A stretch of DNA of 6,544 bases from Anaerolineales bacterium (GCA_027044735.1 JALUBW010000010.1:1-6544), one strand, 5' to 3'. Shown: positions 1 to 6,426, numbered from the stretch's first letter. The notes: generated from the letters alone by a model not told the origin. Made by a program: numbers and translations.

Positions 1-333
1 ATAGCGCCGCTGCAAGCCGATTTGTGTTCGGCGCTGGCGCACCCTCAGCGGGTTGCTATACTGTGCACTTTGGCGGAAGGACCAGCGCATGTTAGCCAAC
101 TGGCAGAGCGGTTGGGTATGAGCCAACCTACCGCCTCGCGGCATTTAAAACTCTTGCGCGAGCAAGGAATAGTAAACGCTAAGCGGGAAGGCGTTAAAGT
201 TTTCTACGAAGTAGCCGACCAGAGGCTGATAAGCGCTCTGGATCTCATGAGGGCAGTGCTGCGGGAGCGCCTTTCGCATCACGCCAGCGTTTTAGAGGCG
301 CGCGACACCGTGGCCGCAAAGCCCCAATCCTAA
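1..333 (+). CDS. ArsR/SmtB-family transcriptional repressor, 5' end outside window
   Basis: The reading frame is open from base 1 and the residues before the first possible start (TTG at 22) already read like helix 1 of an ArsR protein (LQADLCSALAHPQR), so the true start is probably upstream; 110 residues are visible. Counting from base 1, the winged helix-turn-helix spans about residues 30-58 (HVSQLAERLG, then SQPTASRHLKLLREQGIV), followed by the beta-wing (KREGVKVFYEV). The classical alpha-3 metal site ELCVCDL is absent; the equivalent stretch is PAHVSQL. Two cysteines occur, Cys9 and Cys22, the latter in an ILCTL context resembling the first redox Cys of BigR/SqrR persulfide sensors. No partner Cys exists in the C-terminal helix. 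It lies 15 nt before the octaheme cytochrome gene, so it probably controls the operon from an operator upstream of the window. Family is sure; the inducer is unknown, with reactive sulfur a guess from context. Confidence 0.9.
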   Translation: MAPLQADLCSALAHPQRVAILCTLAEGPAHVSQLAERLGMSQPTASRHLKLLREQGIVNAKREGVKVFYEVADQRLISALDLMRAVLRERLSHHASVLEARDTVAAKPQS

Positions 334-348
334 TTCAAGGAGACGGCT

Positions 349-1812
349 ATGAAGCAAAAATCTCTTTGGTGGTTGGGCTTGTTGGGCATTTTGCTGGTGC
401 TGATAGTACCGGCGGTCATTTTATGGCCTAAGCCCCAACAGCCCGCGGACAACCCTTGGGCGAATCTGCCCAAGCATCCGCCGCATGTGGATCACTCGGC
501 TATTATCAAAGGCCCGTTCAAGAGCGGCGAAGACGTTACTAAGACTTGCCTTTCGTGCCATCCCAACGCGGCGTCCGATTTTATGCACACAACCCACTGG
601 CGCTGGGATAGTGTGAAGGGCTACAAAGTTCCGGGCCATGATAAGCCGGTGCATTTCGGTAAATTGCATTCTTTCAATAACTTCTGTATAGGCACGCGCA
701 GCAATCAGCGCGTGTGCATGAAGTGCCACACCGGCTACTTCTGGGAAGAAGGCATGAGCAACCAGCAGGTTGCCGAAGACTTGAAAAAGCCGGAAGAGGT
801 TGACTGCTTGGTTTGCCATGCCGACCCCAACCTTTACGGTCGTGGTCCCTATGGCAAGCCTGCCAAGGGCGTGAATTTGGTAGCGGCGGCTAAAAGCGTG
901 CGGAGCCCGACGCGCGCCAACTGCTTGAAATGCCATGCCTTCGGCGGCGGCGGCGACAACGTCAAGCACGGCGACATCAGCAGCGCCCTTTACCACCCTT
1001 CGCCCGATTTGGACGTCCACATGGGGCGCTACAACATGCAGTGCACCGACTGCCACCGCACTTCGCACCACCAAATCAAGGGTAAACTCATCAACCTCAA
1101 CCCGCAGGTTGACCCCTCTGAGCAAGCGCAGTGCACCGACTGCCACAGCAACGCCCCGCACAAAGACGCCCGCTTGAACGCTCACGTGAAGTCGGTCGCT
1201 TGCCAAACCTGCCACGTACCGGAAACGGCAGAAGAAGTCCCCACCAAGATTTATTGGGACTGGTCAACCGCCGGTCAAGACCGCCCGCAGAACCACTTCC
1301 ACTATTTGAAGATCAAGGGTAGTTTCGTCTATGTCAAGAACATGATTCCTACCTACCTGTGGTTCAACGGCAACGAATCGGAACGCTATGTGGAAGGCGA
1401 CCCGATTAACCCCCACGGTGTTACCTACATCAATAAGCCTGCCGGTAGCATAAACGACCCGACTGCCAAGATCTTCCCCTTCAAGGTCAACCACACCCTG
1501 CAGCCTTACGACACAGTTTACGGTTACTTGCTGGCTCCTTCCACGGCTTCGGTGCCCAACGGCTTCTGGACTAAGTTTGATTGGGACTTGGCCTTCCGCA
1601 TTGCCGAGCCTTACACTGGCTTGAAGTACAGCGGGCATTTCGCCTTCACCCAGACGGTGATGTATTGGCCGCAGACCCACATGGTGCGCCCCAAAGAACA
1701 GGCGCTTCAGTGCGCCGACTGCCACAGCCCGAATGGTCGCCTTGATTGGCAGGCTTTGGGTTACCCGGGTGACCCGATGAAGTGGGGCGGCCGCTTTGAC
1801 GACAACCACTAA
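349..1812 (+). CDS. Octaheme cytochrome c, tetrathionate reductase (OTR) family
   Basis: 487 residues. Residues 6-26 form one hydrophobic segment without a convincing cleavage site, so it is either a signal peptide or an uncleaved membrane anchor; the rest is extracytoplasmic. Eight CxxCH heme sites are visible at residues 67, 123, 153, 192, 232, 262, 285 and 455. Family landmarks recalled for OTR proteins are present: GPF near 55, HW-x-W near 83, NNFCIG near 111, HAFGGGGD-x-VKHGD near 196-209, SHHQ near 239, CQTCHVP near 285 and WDWSTAGQ near 303. The long gap between hemes 7 and 8 also fits. Shewanella OTR reduces tetrathionate, hydroxylamine and nitrite in vitro and its active-site heme is lysine-ligated; which Lys would do so here cannot be read, and all eight motifs are CxxCH. 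AAGGAG at 337-342 serves ATG 349. The physiological substrate is unproven; the YeeE/YedE neighbours favour a sulfur compound. Confidence 0.9.
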   Translation: MKQKSLWWLGLLGILLVLIVPAVILWPKPQQPADNPWANLPKHPPHVDHSAIIKGPFKSGEDVTKTCLSCHPNAASDFMHTTHWRWDSVKGYKVPGHDKPVHFGKLHSFNNFCIGTRSNQRVCMKCHTGYFWEEGMSNQQVAEDLKKPEEVDCLVCHADPNLYGRGPYGKPAKGVNLVAAAKSVRSPTRANCLKCHAFGGGGDNVKHGDISSALYHPSPDLDVHMGRYNMQCTDCHRTSHHQIKGKLINLNPQVDPSEQAQCTDCHSNAPHKDARLNAHVKSVACQTCHVPETAEEVPTKIYWDWSTAGQDRPQNHFHYLKIKGSFVYVKNMIPTYLWFNGNESERYVEGDPINPHGVTYINKPAGSINDPTAKIFPFKVNHTLQPYDTVYGYLLAPSTASVPNGFWTKFDWDLAFRIAEPYTGLKYSGHFAFTQTVMYWPQTHMVRPKEQALQCADCHSPNGRLDWQALGYPGDPMKWGGRFDDNH

Positions 1813-1824
1813 CGGAGTGTAGCC

Positions 1825-4272
1825 ATGCGACGAAAATGGATACCCTTGTTGTTGCTTACTGCGCTTGTCGCGGTCATGGCGGCTGGGTTAGCCTTGGGCG
1901 TGCATCAGGCGGTTGCGGAGGGCGAAAAGCCCGGCAGCGCCGGCGGTCAGGCTACTCCCTCGCCCATGCACCCCGACTACATTTTGCTGGACGCTAACGG
2001 CGTGCCGGTCAGCGAAAGCGGTGAGCCGCTGTCTCTGGCTAAAACATGCGGCCAATGTCACGATACCGACTTTATCACCACCCACGCCACCCACCAAAAA
2101 GCCGAGAACATCCCCGGCTTTGCGGGGCTGACCAAAGCCTGCTATGTGTGCCACAGCGACGGCGCAAACTGGAAGGCTTACGAGCAGGCTTACGCTCAGG
2201 GCAGCAAGTGGGCCGATACCGCCCTCTTGCTCGGCAGTGGCGTGGTTGAAAAGACCGATAAAGGCTGGAAGTGGAACGCCGATGCTTTCTGGCCTGATGG
2301 CCGCTTGAAGTCCGACTATGTGGACATCCACCGCCCCACAAACGCGAACTGCGCTCAGTGCCACGGCGTGGTTCACACGGATATGAAGAGCCCGCTCATC
2401 ATCAACAAAGTTGGCGAGAGCGAATGGCAAACCTTCACAACCGGTGTTGTGGTTTCCCCGCAAAAAATCTCGTTCTCGGGGATGGACATAGTCGGCAAAG
2501 AGAAACTCACCTATGCGTGGGATGTGCACGCCGAGCGCGGTTTGCAATGCGTGGACTGCCACACAAGCGCAAACAGCCCGCGCTCCCGCCGCGCTTCCGA
2601 ATTGCCTTCCTACCTCACCTTTGAGCCTCGCCATCCTTCCCCGGGCGAGTTCCTCAAAGAGCCGAGCCACATCCTCACCAAAGAGAACTGCGAAAGTTGC
2701 CATGACCCCGTCGCCAGCCACAAAGATTGGCTGCCGTACCTGAAACTGCACATGTCCAAGGTCGCATGCGAGACCTGCCATGTGCCTCATCTTTACGGCC
2801 CGGCGGCGGAAACGGTTGACAAGACCGTGGTCTTGCCCAACGGCGAGGAAAAGGTGGTGTACCGCGGCGTAGAAGCCACGGCGCAGGCGCCTGAGGGGGC
2901 GGAGGCTGCCGAGCCGTTCACCGTCTCGCATGTGGTGAAGGGCTACGAGCCTGCTGTGCTCAAGCGCAACAGCGACGGCAAACTTGCTCCCTACAACCTC
3001 ATCACTACCTTCCAATGGGTTTACAAGAAAGACGGCAAGGACACGCCCGTCAGCGCCGATGCTGTCAAGAAAGCATGGATGCCCGACGGTAAGACCTATG
3101 CCGCCGATGTGGTGAAAGCGTTTGACGCCAACAAGGACGGCAAATTGACCGCCGACGAATTGGTGATTGATTCGCAGGCTAAAGAGCAGGTAATTGCCAA
3201 GCGGCTTGCCGACCTCGGCTACAGCGGCGCTCACATTGTCGGCGTGGTGAAGGCTTATCCAATTCACCACGGCGTGGTGCAGAGCGATTTCGCTGTCAAC
3301 AACTGCCAAGCCTGCCACGGCGAAGATTCGCGAATTGGAAAATCACTTGAATTGGCAGCGTTCGTGCCTGCCGGTGCTCAGGTTTCCTTCAAAGATGACG
3401 ACCTGAGTGGCAGCGGGAAGGTTGAAGTCAAGGACGGAAAAGTTCTGTACCAGCCTTCCAACAATTTGGACAAAGTGTACGTGGCGGGATACCACCACAT
3501 TTGGTGGATTGACCTGATCGGCGTGCTCGCCTTCATCGGTACGCTGCTTGGTGTGTCCTTCCACGGTGCGCTGCGGTATGTGGCGGCGAAGAAACACCAC
3601 CCGCATCACGGCAAGACCCGCCGCGAATACCTCTACACCGGTGCCGAGCGCTTCTGGCACTGGACTCAGATGGCGAGCATCGTCTTGCTCTTGCTTATCG
3701 GGTTGGCAATCCACGAGCCTGAGTGGTTTGGCATCTCCGGTATCAACTTCCGCTATCTGGTGTTCTTGCACACCGTCTTTGGCTGGATCTTGGTCATCAA
3801 CTTCCTGCTGGCGATGTACTACTTCATAGCCATTGGGTACATTGGGCAGTTTATCCCCAACCCCAAAGGCTTTGTCCAGCGGGCTATCAAGCAGGCAAAG
3901 TTCTACATAAGCGGCATCTTCAAGGGTGAGCCTCATCCGTTCACCAAGAGTTACTGGAACAAACTGAACCCGTTGCAGCGGATGGCATACTTTGGGCTTA
4001 TCTTCTTCCTCCTGCCGCTCCAGATGCTCACCGGCCTCTGGCTGTGGGCAGCAAGGGTGTGGCCGCAAACCATGTCCCAACTGCTCGGTAGTGAAACGAT
4101 GACCTACGTGGCGGCTACTCACACGCTTGACGCTTGGCTGATAGCGGCGTTTGTGGTAGGCCATGTCTACCTGACCACCACCGGGCACGGCATCTTTGAT
4201 TACATCGTTGCCATGATAACCGGTTGGGAAGACGTGGAAGTAGCGGACGAGACCGACGCCGAGCAGGCGTAA
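1825..4272 (+). CDS. Fused heptaheme cytochrome c / EF-hand / cytochrome b (quinone) protein
   Basis: 815 residues. A signal peptide (MRRK, hydrophobic core 6-24, likely AVA cleavage near 31) exports the N-terminal part. Seven CxxCH motifs start at residues 75, 106, 176, 242, 289, 315 and 494. Between hemes 6 and 7 lies a textbook EF-hand loop at 434-445 (DANKDGKLTADE), with Asp434, Asn436, Asp438, Thr442 and Glu445 at calcium-binding positions. From about 560 there are five membrane helices (roughly 562-582, 614-630, 645-670, 720-741, 768-788). Candidate heme b ligands include His580, His612 (FWHW), His649, His766, His780 and His788, resembling the PhsC/formate dehydrogenase gamma/b561-type quinone-reactive subunits. 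Charged loops (KKHHPHHGKTRR near 589-600; QRAIKQAK near 685-692) predict the c-type domain outside and the acidic C-terminus inside. Likely role: passing electrons between the quinone pool and the octaheme partner encoded 12 nt upstream. GGAG at 1814-1817 serves ATG 1825. The direction of electron flow is not shown by the sequence. Confidence 0.88.
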   Translation: MRRKWIPLLLLTALVAVMAAGLALGVHQAVAEGEKPGSAGGQATPSPMHPDYILLDANGVPVSESGEPLSLAKTCGQCHDTDFITTHATHQKAENIPGFAGLTKACYVCHSDGANWKAYEQAYAQGSKWADTALLLGSGVVEKTDKGWKWNADAFWPDGRLKSDYVDIHRPTNANCAQCHGVVHTDMKSPLIINKVGESEWQTFTTGVVVSPQKISFSGMDIVGKEKLTYAWDVHAERGLQCVDCHTSANSPRSRRASELPSYLTFEPRHPSPGEFLKEPSHILTKENCESCHDPVASHKDWLPYLKLHMSKVACETCHVPHLYGPAAETVDKTVVLPNGEEKVVYRGVEATAQAPEGAEAAEPFTVSHVVKGYEPAVLKRNSDGKLAPYNLITTFQWVYKKDGKDTPVSADAVKKAWMPDGKTYAADVVKAFDANKDGKLTADELVIDSQAKEQVIAKRLADLGYSGAHIVGVVKAYPIHHGVVQSDFAVNNCQACHGEDSRIGKSLELAAFVPAGAQVSFKDDDLSGSGKVEVKDGKVLYQPSNNLDKVYVAGYHHIWWIDLIGVLAFIGTLLGVSFHGALRYVAAKKHHPHHGKTRREYLYTGAERFWHWTQMASIVLLLLIGLAIHEPEWFGISGINFRYLVFLHTVFGWILVINFLLAMYYFIAIGYIGQFIPNPKGFVQRAIKQAKFYISGIFKGEPHPFTKSYWNKLNPLQRMAYFGLIFFLLPLQMLTGLWLWAARVWPQTMSQLLGSETMTYVAATHTLDAWLIAAFVVGHVYLTTTGHGIFDYIVAMITGWEDVEVADETDAEQA

Positions 4273-4293
4273 CCGTCCCAAGGAGAGTGGACA

Positions 4294-4845
4294 ATGTCTG
4301 AAAAGAAGTCTTGGTTTCAGAAACTGACCGAGCGGCCGCGCAAGCCGTATGCCAACCCTTACATCGGCGGGGCGATACTCGGCGTAACCCTTTTCTTCTC
4401 GCTGATGTTGACGGCGAACGGCTTGGGCGCCTCGGCAATTTTCGCTCGGCTGAATGGCTTTTTGGTCAACCTGGTTGCTCCATCCCATGTTGACCGAGTG
4501 CCTCAGTTGATAAAAGTGGCTGGAGGGTCGCGCAATCCGTTCAACAATTGGATCACCTTTGAGGTGATAGGGTTGATAATCGGTGCGCTGACAGCCTCAA
4601 TTCTCTTTGGCCGCTTCAAAGTTGAGACCACCAAAGGCCCCCATGTGAGCGAGAAAACCCGCTGGCTGCTTGCCTTCATTGGCGGCGCGATTTTCCTCTA
4701 CGGCGCTCGGATGGCTCGCGGTTGTACTTCGGGGCAAGTTATGTCCGGTGGTGCCACGCTCTCGGCCGGAAGTTGGTCTATAGGCTTGGTGATGTTCGCC
4801 ATTGCCTTTACCGTGGCCTACTTCGTGCGGAAGATTTGGAACTGA
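4294..4845 (+). CDS. YeeE/YedE-family half-transporter (PmpA/PmpB-like), first half
   Basis: 183 residues, about half of a full-length YeeE/YedE (TsuA) thiosulfate transporter. The basic N-terminus (KK, K, RPRK) suggests a cytoplasmic start. Membrane segments are near 23-41, 86-106, 124-140 and 158-178. The family signature is present at 138-153: ARMARGCTSGQVMSGG, with the only cysteine, Cys144, in the GCTSG pore motif; in TsuA, cysteines in such motifs contact thiosulfate. The 45-residue segment between the first two helices (about 42-85) is long. The gene follows the cytochrome b gene by 21 nt with AAGGAG at 4280-4285, and precedes the second half by 10 nt, so the two very likely make a heteromeric pore. 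The family is clear. Whether the cargo is thiosulfate, sulfide or another sulfane-sulfur species is inference. Confidence 0.87.
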   Translation: MSEKKSWFQKLTERPRKPYANPYIGGAILGVTLFFSLMLTANGLGASAIFARLNGFLVNLVAPSHVDRVPQLIKVAGGSRNPFNNWITFEVIGLIIGALTASILFGRFKVETTKGPHVSEKTRWLLAFIGGAIFLYGARMARGCTSGQVMSGGATLSAGSWSIGLVMFAIAFTVAYFVRKIWN

Positions 4846-4850
4846 GGAGG
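4846..4850 (+). promoter_or_regulatory. Shine-Dalgarno sequence fixing the start of the second YeeE/YedE gene
   Basis: GGAGG directly follows the TGA of the previous gene and lies 5 nt before ATG 4856. This decides the start. A longer frame from TTG 4802 would overlap the preceding gene by 44 nt and add 18 residues that are only a frame-shifted reading of that gene's end. The ATG at 4851 is in a different frame. Confidence 0.85.
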
Positions 4851-4855
4851 ATGCC

Positions 4856-6127
4856 ATGTTCCCACTGGCTTCAATCAACGCTCTTGGTAAGCCCGGAGTT
4901 TTCTTGATAGAACTGTTGATAGGCTTTGCCTTCGGCTTCGGGCTTGAAATTTCCGGCTTCAGCAATTCGTATGTGCTTACGGGGCAGTTCTACTTCCGCA
5001 ACGGCCGCGTAATCAAGGCGATGTTCACCGCCATCATGGTGGCAATGGTGCTTATCTTTGGGTCGGTTGCGCTGGGCATTTTGGATTACGATGTGATTTG
5101 GGTTGACCCAACTTACCTTTGGCCCGGCATTGTTGGCGGCTTGCTGATGGGCATTGGCATCATCATCGGTGGTTACTGCCCCGGCACTTCAATCGTCTCT
5201 TCGGTTTCGCTAAAAAAGGACGCGTGGTTCTTTGTGCTGGGTGGTTTGTTCGGCACTTTCCTCTTCAGCGAAACCGAGCCGCTGTTCCACTACTTCTACA
5301 ACGATAGTTTCTATGGGCGTCTCACGGTGATGGATGTGTTCCACATCAGCACCGGCCTTACCGTCACCATCTTCGTAATCTTGGCTGTGTTCCTCTTCTG
5401 GCTGAACGATGTGCTGGTGCGCAAGTATGCCCGTGAGGATAGCGACCCCTTCCTGAAGAGCGGCTGGGTTGGCAGGGTAGCGATTGTGCTGGTTGTCGGC
5501 GCTTTGATTGTGTGGGCAATTTGGCCTACTTGGCAGCAGAAGTGGGCGCGGGTTGCTCCTAAGAAAGCGCCCCTACTTGAGCAGTACCAAGTGCAAATTT
5601 CCCCTGCTGAACTTCTTTCCACGCTCCAAGACCACAAGACCAATACGGTTGTGATTGACGTGCGCGACGACTATTCTTACAACCTCTTCCACTTGAAATG
5701 GGAGCACCACGTTCCGCTCAACGAACTGGAGGCTTATGCTCCTGTGCTCAAGAAAGAGGTGAAAAAAGTGCCGCTGACGGTGTTTGTGCTGGTGAGCGAT
5801 GATGAGGGTAAGTCCACTGAAGCGTGGAAGATTTTGCAGGCGGAAGAGGTACCCAATGTTTACATCCTCAGCGGCGGCTTCAACAATTTGATCATGGTGT
5901 TGGGTGACGAAGACATTGAAGAAGGCCGCTGCGCTCCGGCGCCGTCTTCGGTTTCGGATGTGGAGCGTTTGAATTACTACTTCAAAGGCGCTCTTGGCGA
6001 CCGCTACCGCGCCTCTGACCTTTCGGCTAACGACGAGTGGGCTGAGGAAATGCTTGAAAAACTCAAGTTCAAGCCCAAGATTAAACTGCAAAAGCCGAAG
6101 GGCGTTGCCGGCGGCGGCTGCGGATAG
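4856..6127 (+). CDS. YeeE/YedE half-transporter fused to degenerate rhodanese domain with C-terminal GGGCG
   Basis: 423 residues from ATG 4856. Residues 1-185 are the second YeeE/YedE half, with helices near 13-34, 54-76, 88-107, 122-140 and 161-184 and the signature GGYCPGTS at 105-112 (Cys108). A sixth helix (about 205-224, VAIVLVVGALIVWAIW) leads to a soluble domain. Basic loops (RNGRVIK, SLKKD, RKYARED) alternate with acidic ones (DYDVIWVD, SETEP), predicting six helices with both termini outside. Residues 248-348 read as a rhodanese fold: AELLSTL, VVIDVRDD at 265-272, the active loop at 314-323 and VYILSGGF at 335-342. In the active loop (VSDDEGKSTEA) Ser314 stands where the catalytic Cys is expected and Lys319 where Arg is usual, so normal sulfurtransferase chemistry is doubtful. 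A tail of about 75 residues carries Cys359 and ends GVAGGGCG, placing Cys422 next to last on a glycine stretch, like SoxY's GGCGG arm. This is the last gene before the terminator. The fold call is firm; the sulfur-carrier role is inference. Confidence 0.87.
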   Translation: MFPLASINALGKPGVFLIELLIGFAFGFGLEISGFSNSYVLTGQFYFRNGRVIKAMFTAIMVAMVLIFGSVALGILDYDVIWVDPTYLWPGIVGGLLMGIGIIIGGYCPGTSIVSSVSLKKDAWFFVLGGLFGTFLFSETEPLFHYFYNDSFYGRLTVMDVFHISTGLTVTIFVILAVFLFWLNDVLVRKYAREDSDPFLKSGWVGRVAIVLVVGALIVWAIWPTWQQKWARVAPKKAPLLEQYQVQISPAELLSTLQDHKTNTVVIDVRDDYSYNLFHLKWEHHVPLNELEAYAPVLKKEVKKVPLTVFVLVSDDEGKSTEAWKILQAEEVPNVYILSGGFNNLIMVLGDEDIEEGRCAPAPSSVSDVERLNYYFKGALGDRYRASDLSANDEWAEEMLEKLKFKPKIKLQKPKGVAGGGCG

Positions 6128-6144
6128 CCTTTAGCGTTATGCTC

Positions 6145-6190
6145 AAAAGCAGGCTGAGGGGAACTTCCCCCCAGCCTGCTTTTTTCTTTT
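6145..6190 (+). terminator. Rho-independent terminator of the operon
   Basis: AAAAGCAGGCTG (6145-6156) pairs with CAGCCTGCTTTT (6172-6183). After one A/C mismatch, GGGG (6158-6161) pairs with CCCC (6167-6170) around an AACTT loop. The T-run starts at 6180 and continues to 6190 with one C. It begins 17 nt after the stop at 6127. The A-run on the 5' side could give weak termination for the opposite strand as well. Confidence 0.93.
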
Positions 6191-6216
6191 AGGAGTTACG
6201 CAGTTCCCCTTGCTTT

Positions 6217-6307
6217 ATGTCACCGCGAGGCAGTCGTAAAGCGCCAAAGCGGTCTTCCCCACCGCCTGGGGGATGGCTTCGCCGCCTATGGTGGCTCGCC
6301 ATGACAT
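6217..6307. repeat. 91-nt imperfect palindromic element (MITE/REP-like)
   Basis: The ends are ATGTCAccGCGAGgC (from 6217) and its inverted partner ending at 6307 (read in reverse complement, ATGTCAtgGCGAGcC). Inside, GCCAAAGC (6243-6250) pairs imperfectly with GGCTTCGCC (6285-6293 region), and CCCCA (6257-6261) with TGGGG (6267-6271). The pattern 'GTCA, two bases, GCGAGG ... GAAGC ... TCTCCCC' matches, from memory, a dispersed palindromic repeat seen in Chloroflexota and several other groups. No coding capacity; folded RNA or DNA would form a long interrupted hairpin. Copy number cannot be seen in one window. Confidence 0.7.
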
Positions 6308-6369
6308 GAAAACGAGCGCCTGATTGACTGACAAAACTTCAGTCGTTTACCAAATCTCTCCTATCCCCC

Positions 6370-6397
6370 GATGAGCCTCGCTGGCGCTCGGCTCATC
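6370..6397. repeat. Inverted repeat GATGAGCC / GGCTCATC
   Basis: The 8-bp arms at 6370-6377 and 6390-6397 match perfectly around a 12-nt centre (TCGCTGGCGCTC). It is preceded by CCCCC and followed by a C-rich tract, with no T-run, so it is not a terminator. Its role is unknown; a REP-like or mobile-element fragment is possible. Confidence 0.6.
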
Positions 6398-6426
6398 TGC
6401 CCCCTTCCCTCCCTTACTTCAAAGGC

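Noticed and set aside
22..24. TTG as the true start of the ArsR gene
   Set aside because: The frame is open to base 1 and the upstream residues fit helix 1 of the family; no Shine-Dalgarno sequence is visible before TTG. The start is more likely outside the window.
334..348. Possible operator or promoter between the ArsR gene and the octaheme cytochrome gene
   Set aside because: The gap is only 15 nt and is filled by the Shine-Dalgarno sequence; no inverted repeat or promoter boxes are visible, so control most likely acts upstream of the window.
1888..3318. Long open frame on the - strand, 476 codons, opposite the fused cytochrome gene
   Set aside because: No recognisable domain, and low-complexity Ala/Val/His/Arg-rich composition typical of the reverse complement of a gene with biased third positions. 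It lies entirely within a well-supported multiheme gene. The same applies to the - strand frames at 421-1215, 1264-1809, 3343-4488 and 5573-6091.
4802..4855. Upstream TTG start adding 18 residues to the second YeeE/YedE gene
   Set aside because: It would overlap the previous gene by 44 nt and lacks its own Shine-Dalgarno sequence, while ATG 4856 has GGAGG at ideal spacing and begins a sensible N-terminus.
6310..6348. Short hairpin GACTGA (6326-6331) / TCAGTC (6339-6344), and alternative pairing AAACGA (6310-6315) / TCGTTT (6343-6348)
   Set aside because: Only 6-bp stems that exclude each other, with no T-run; easily found by chance.
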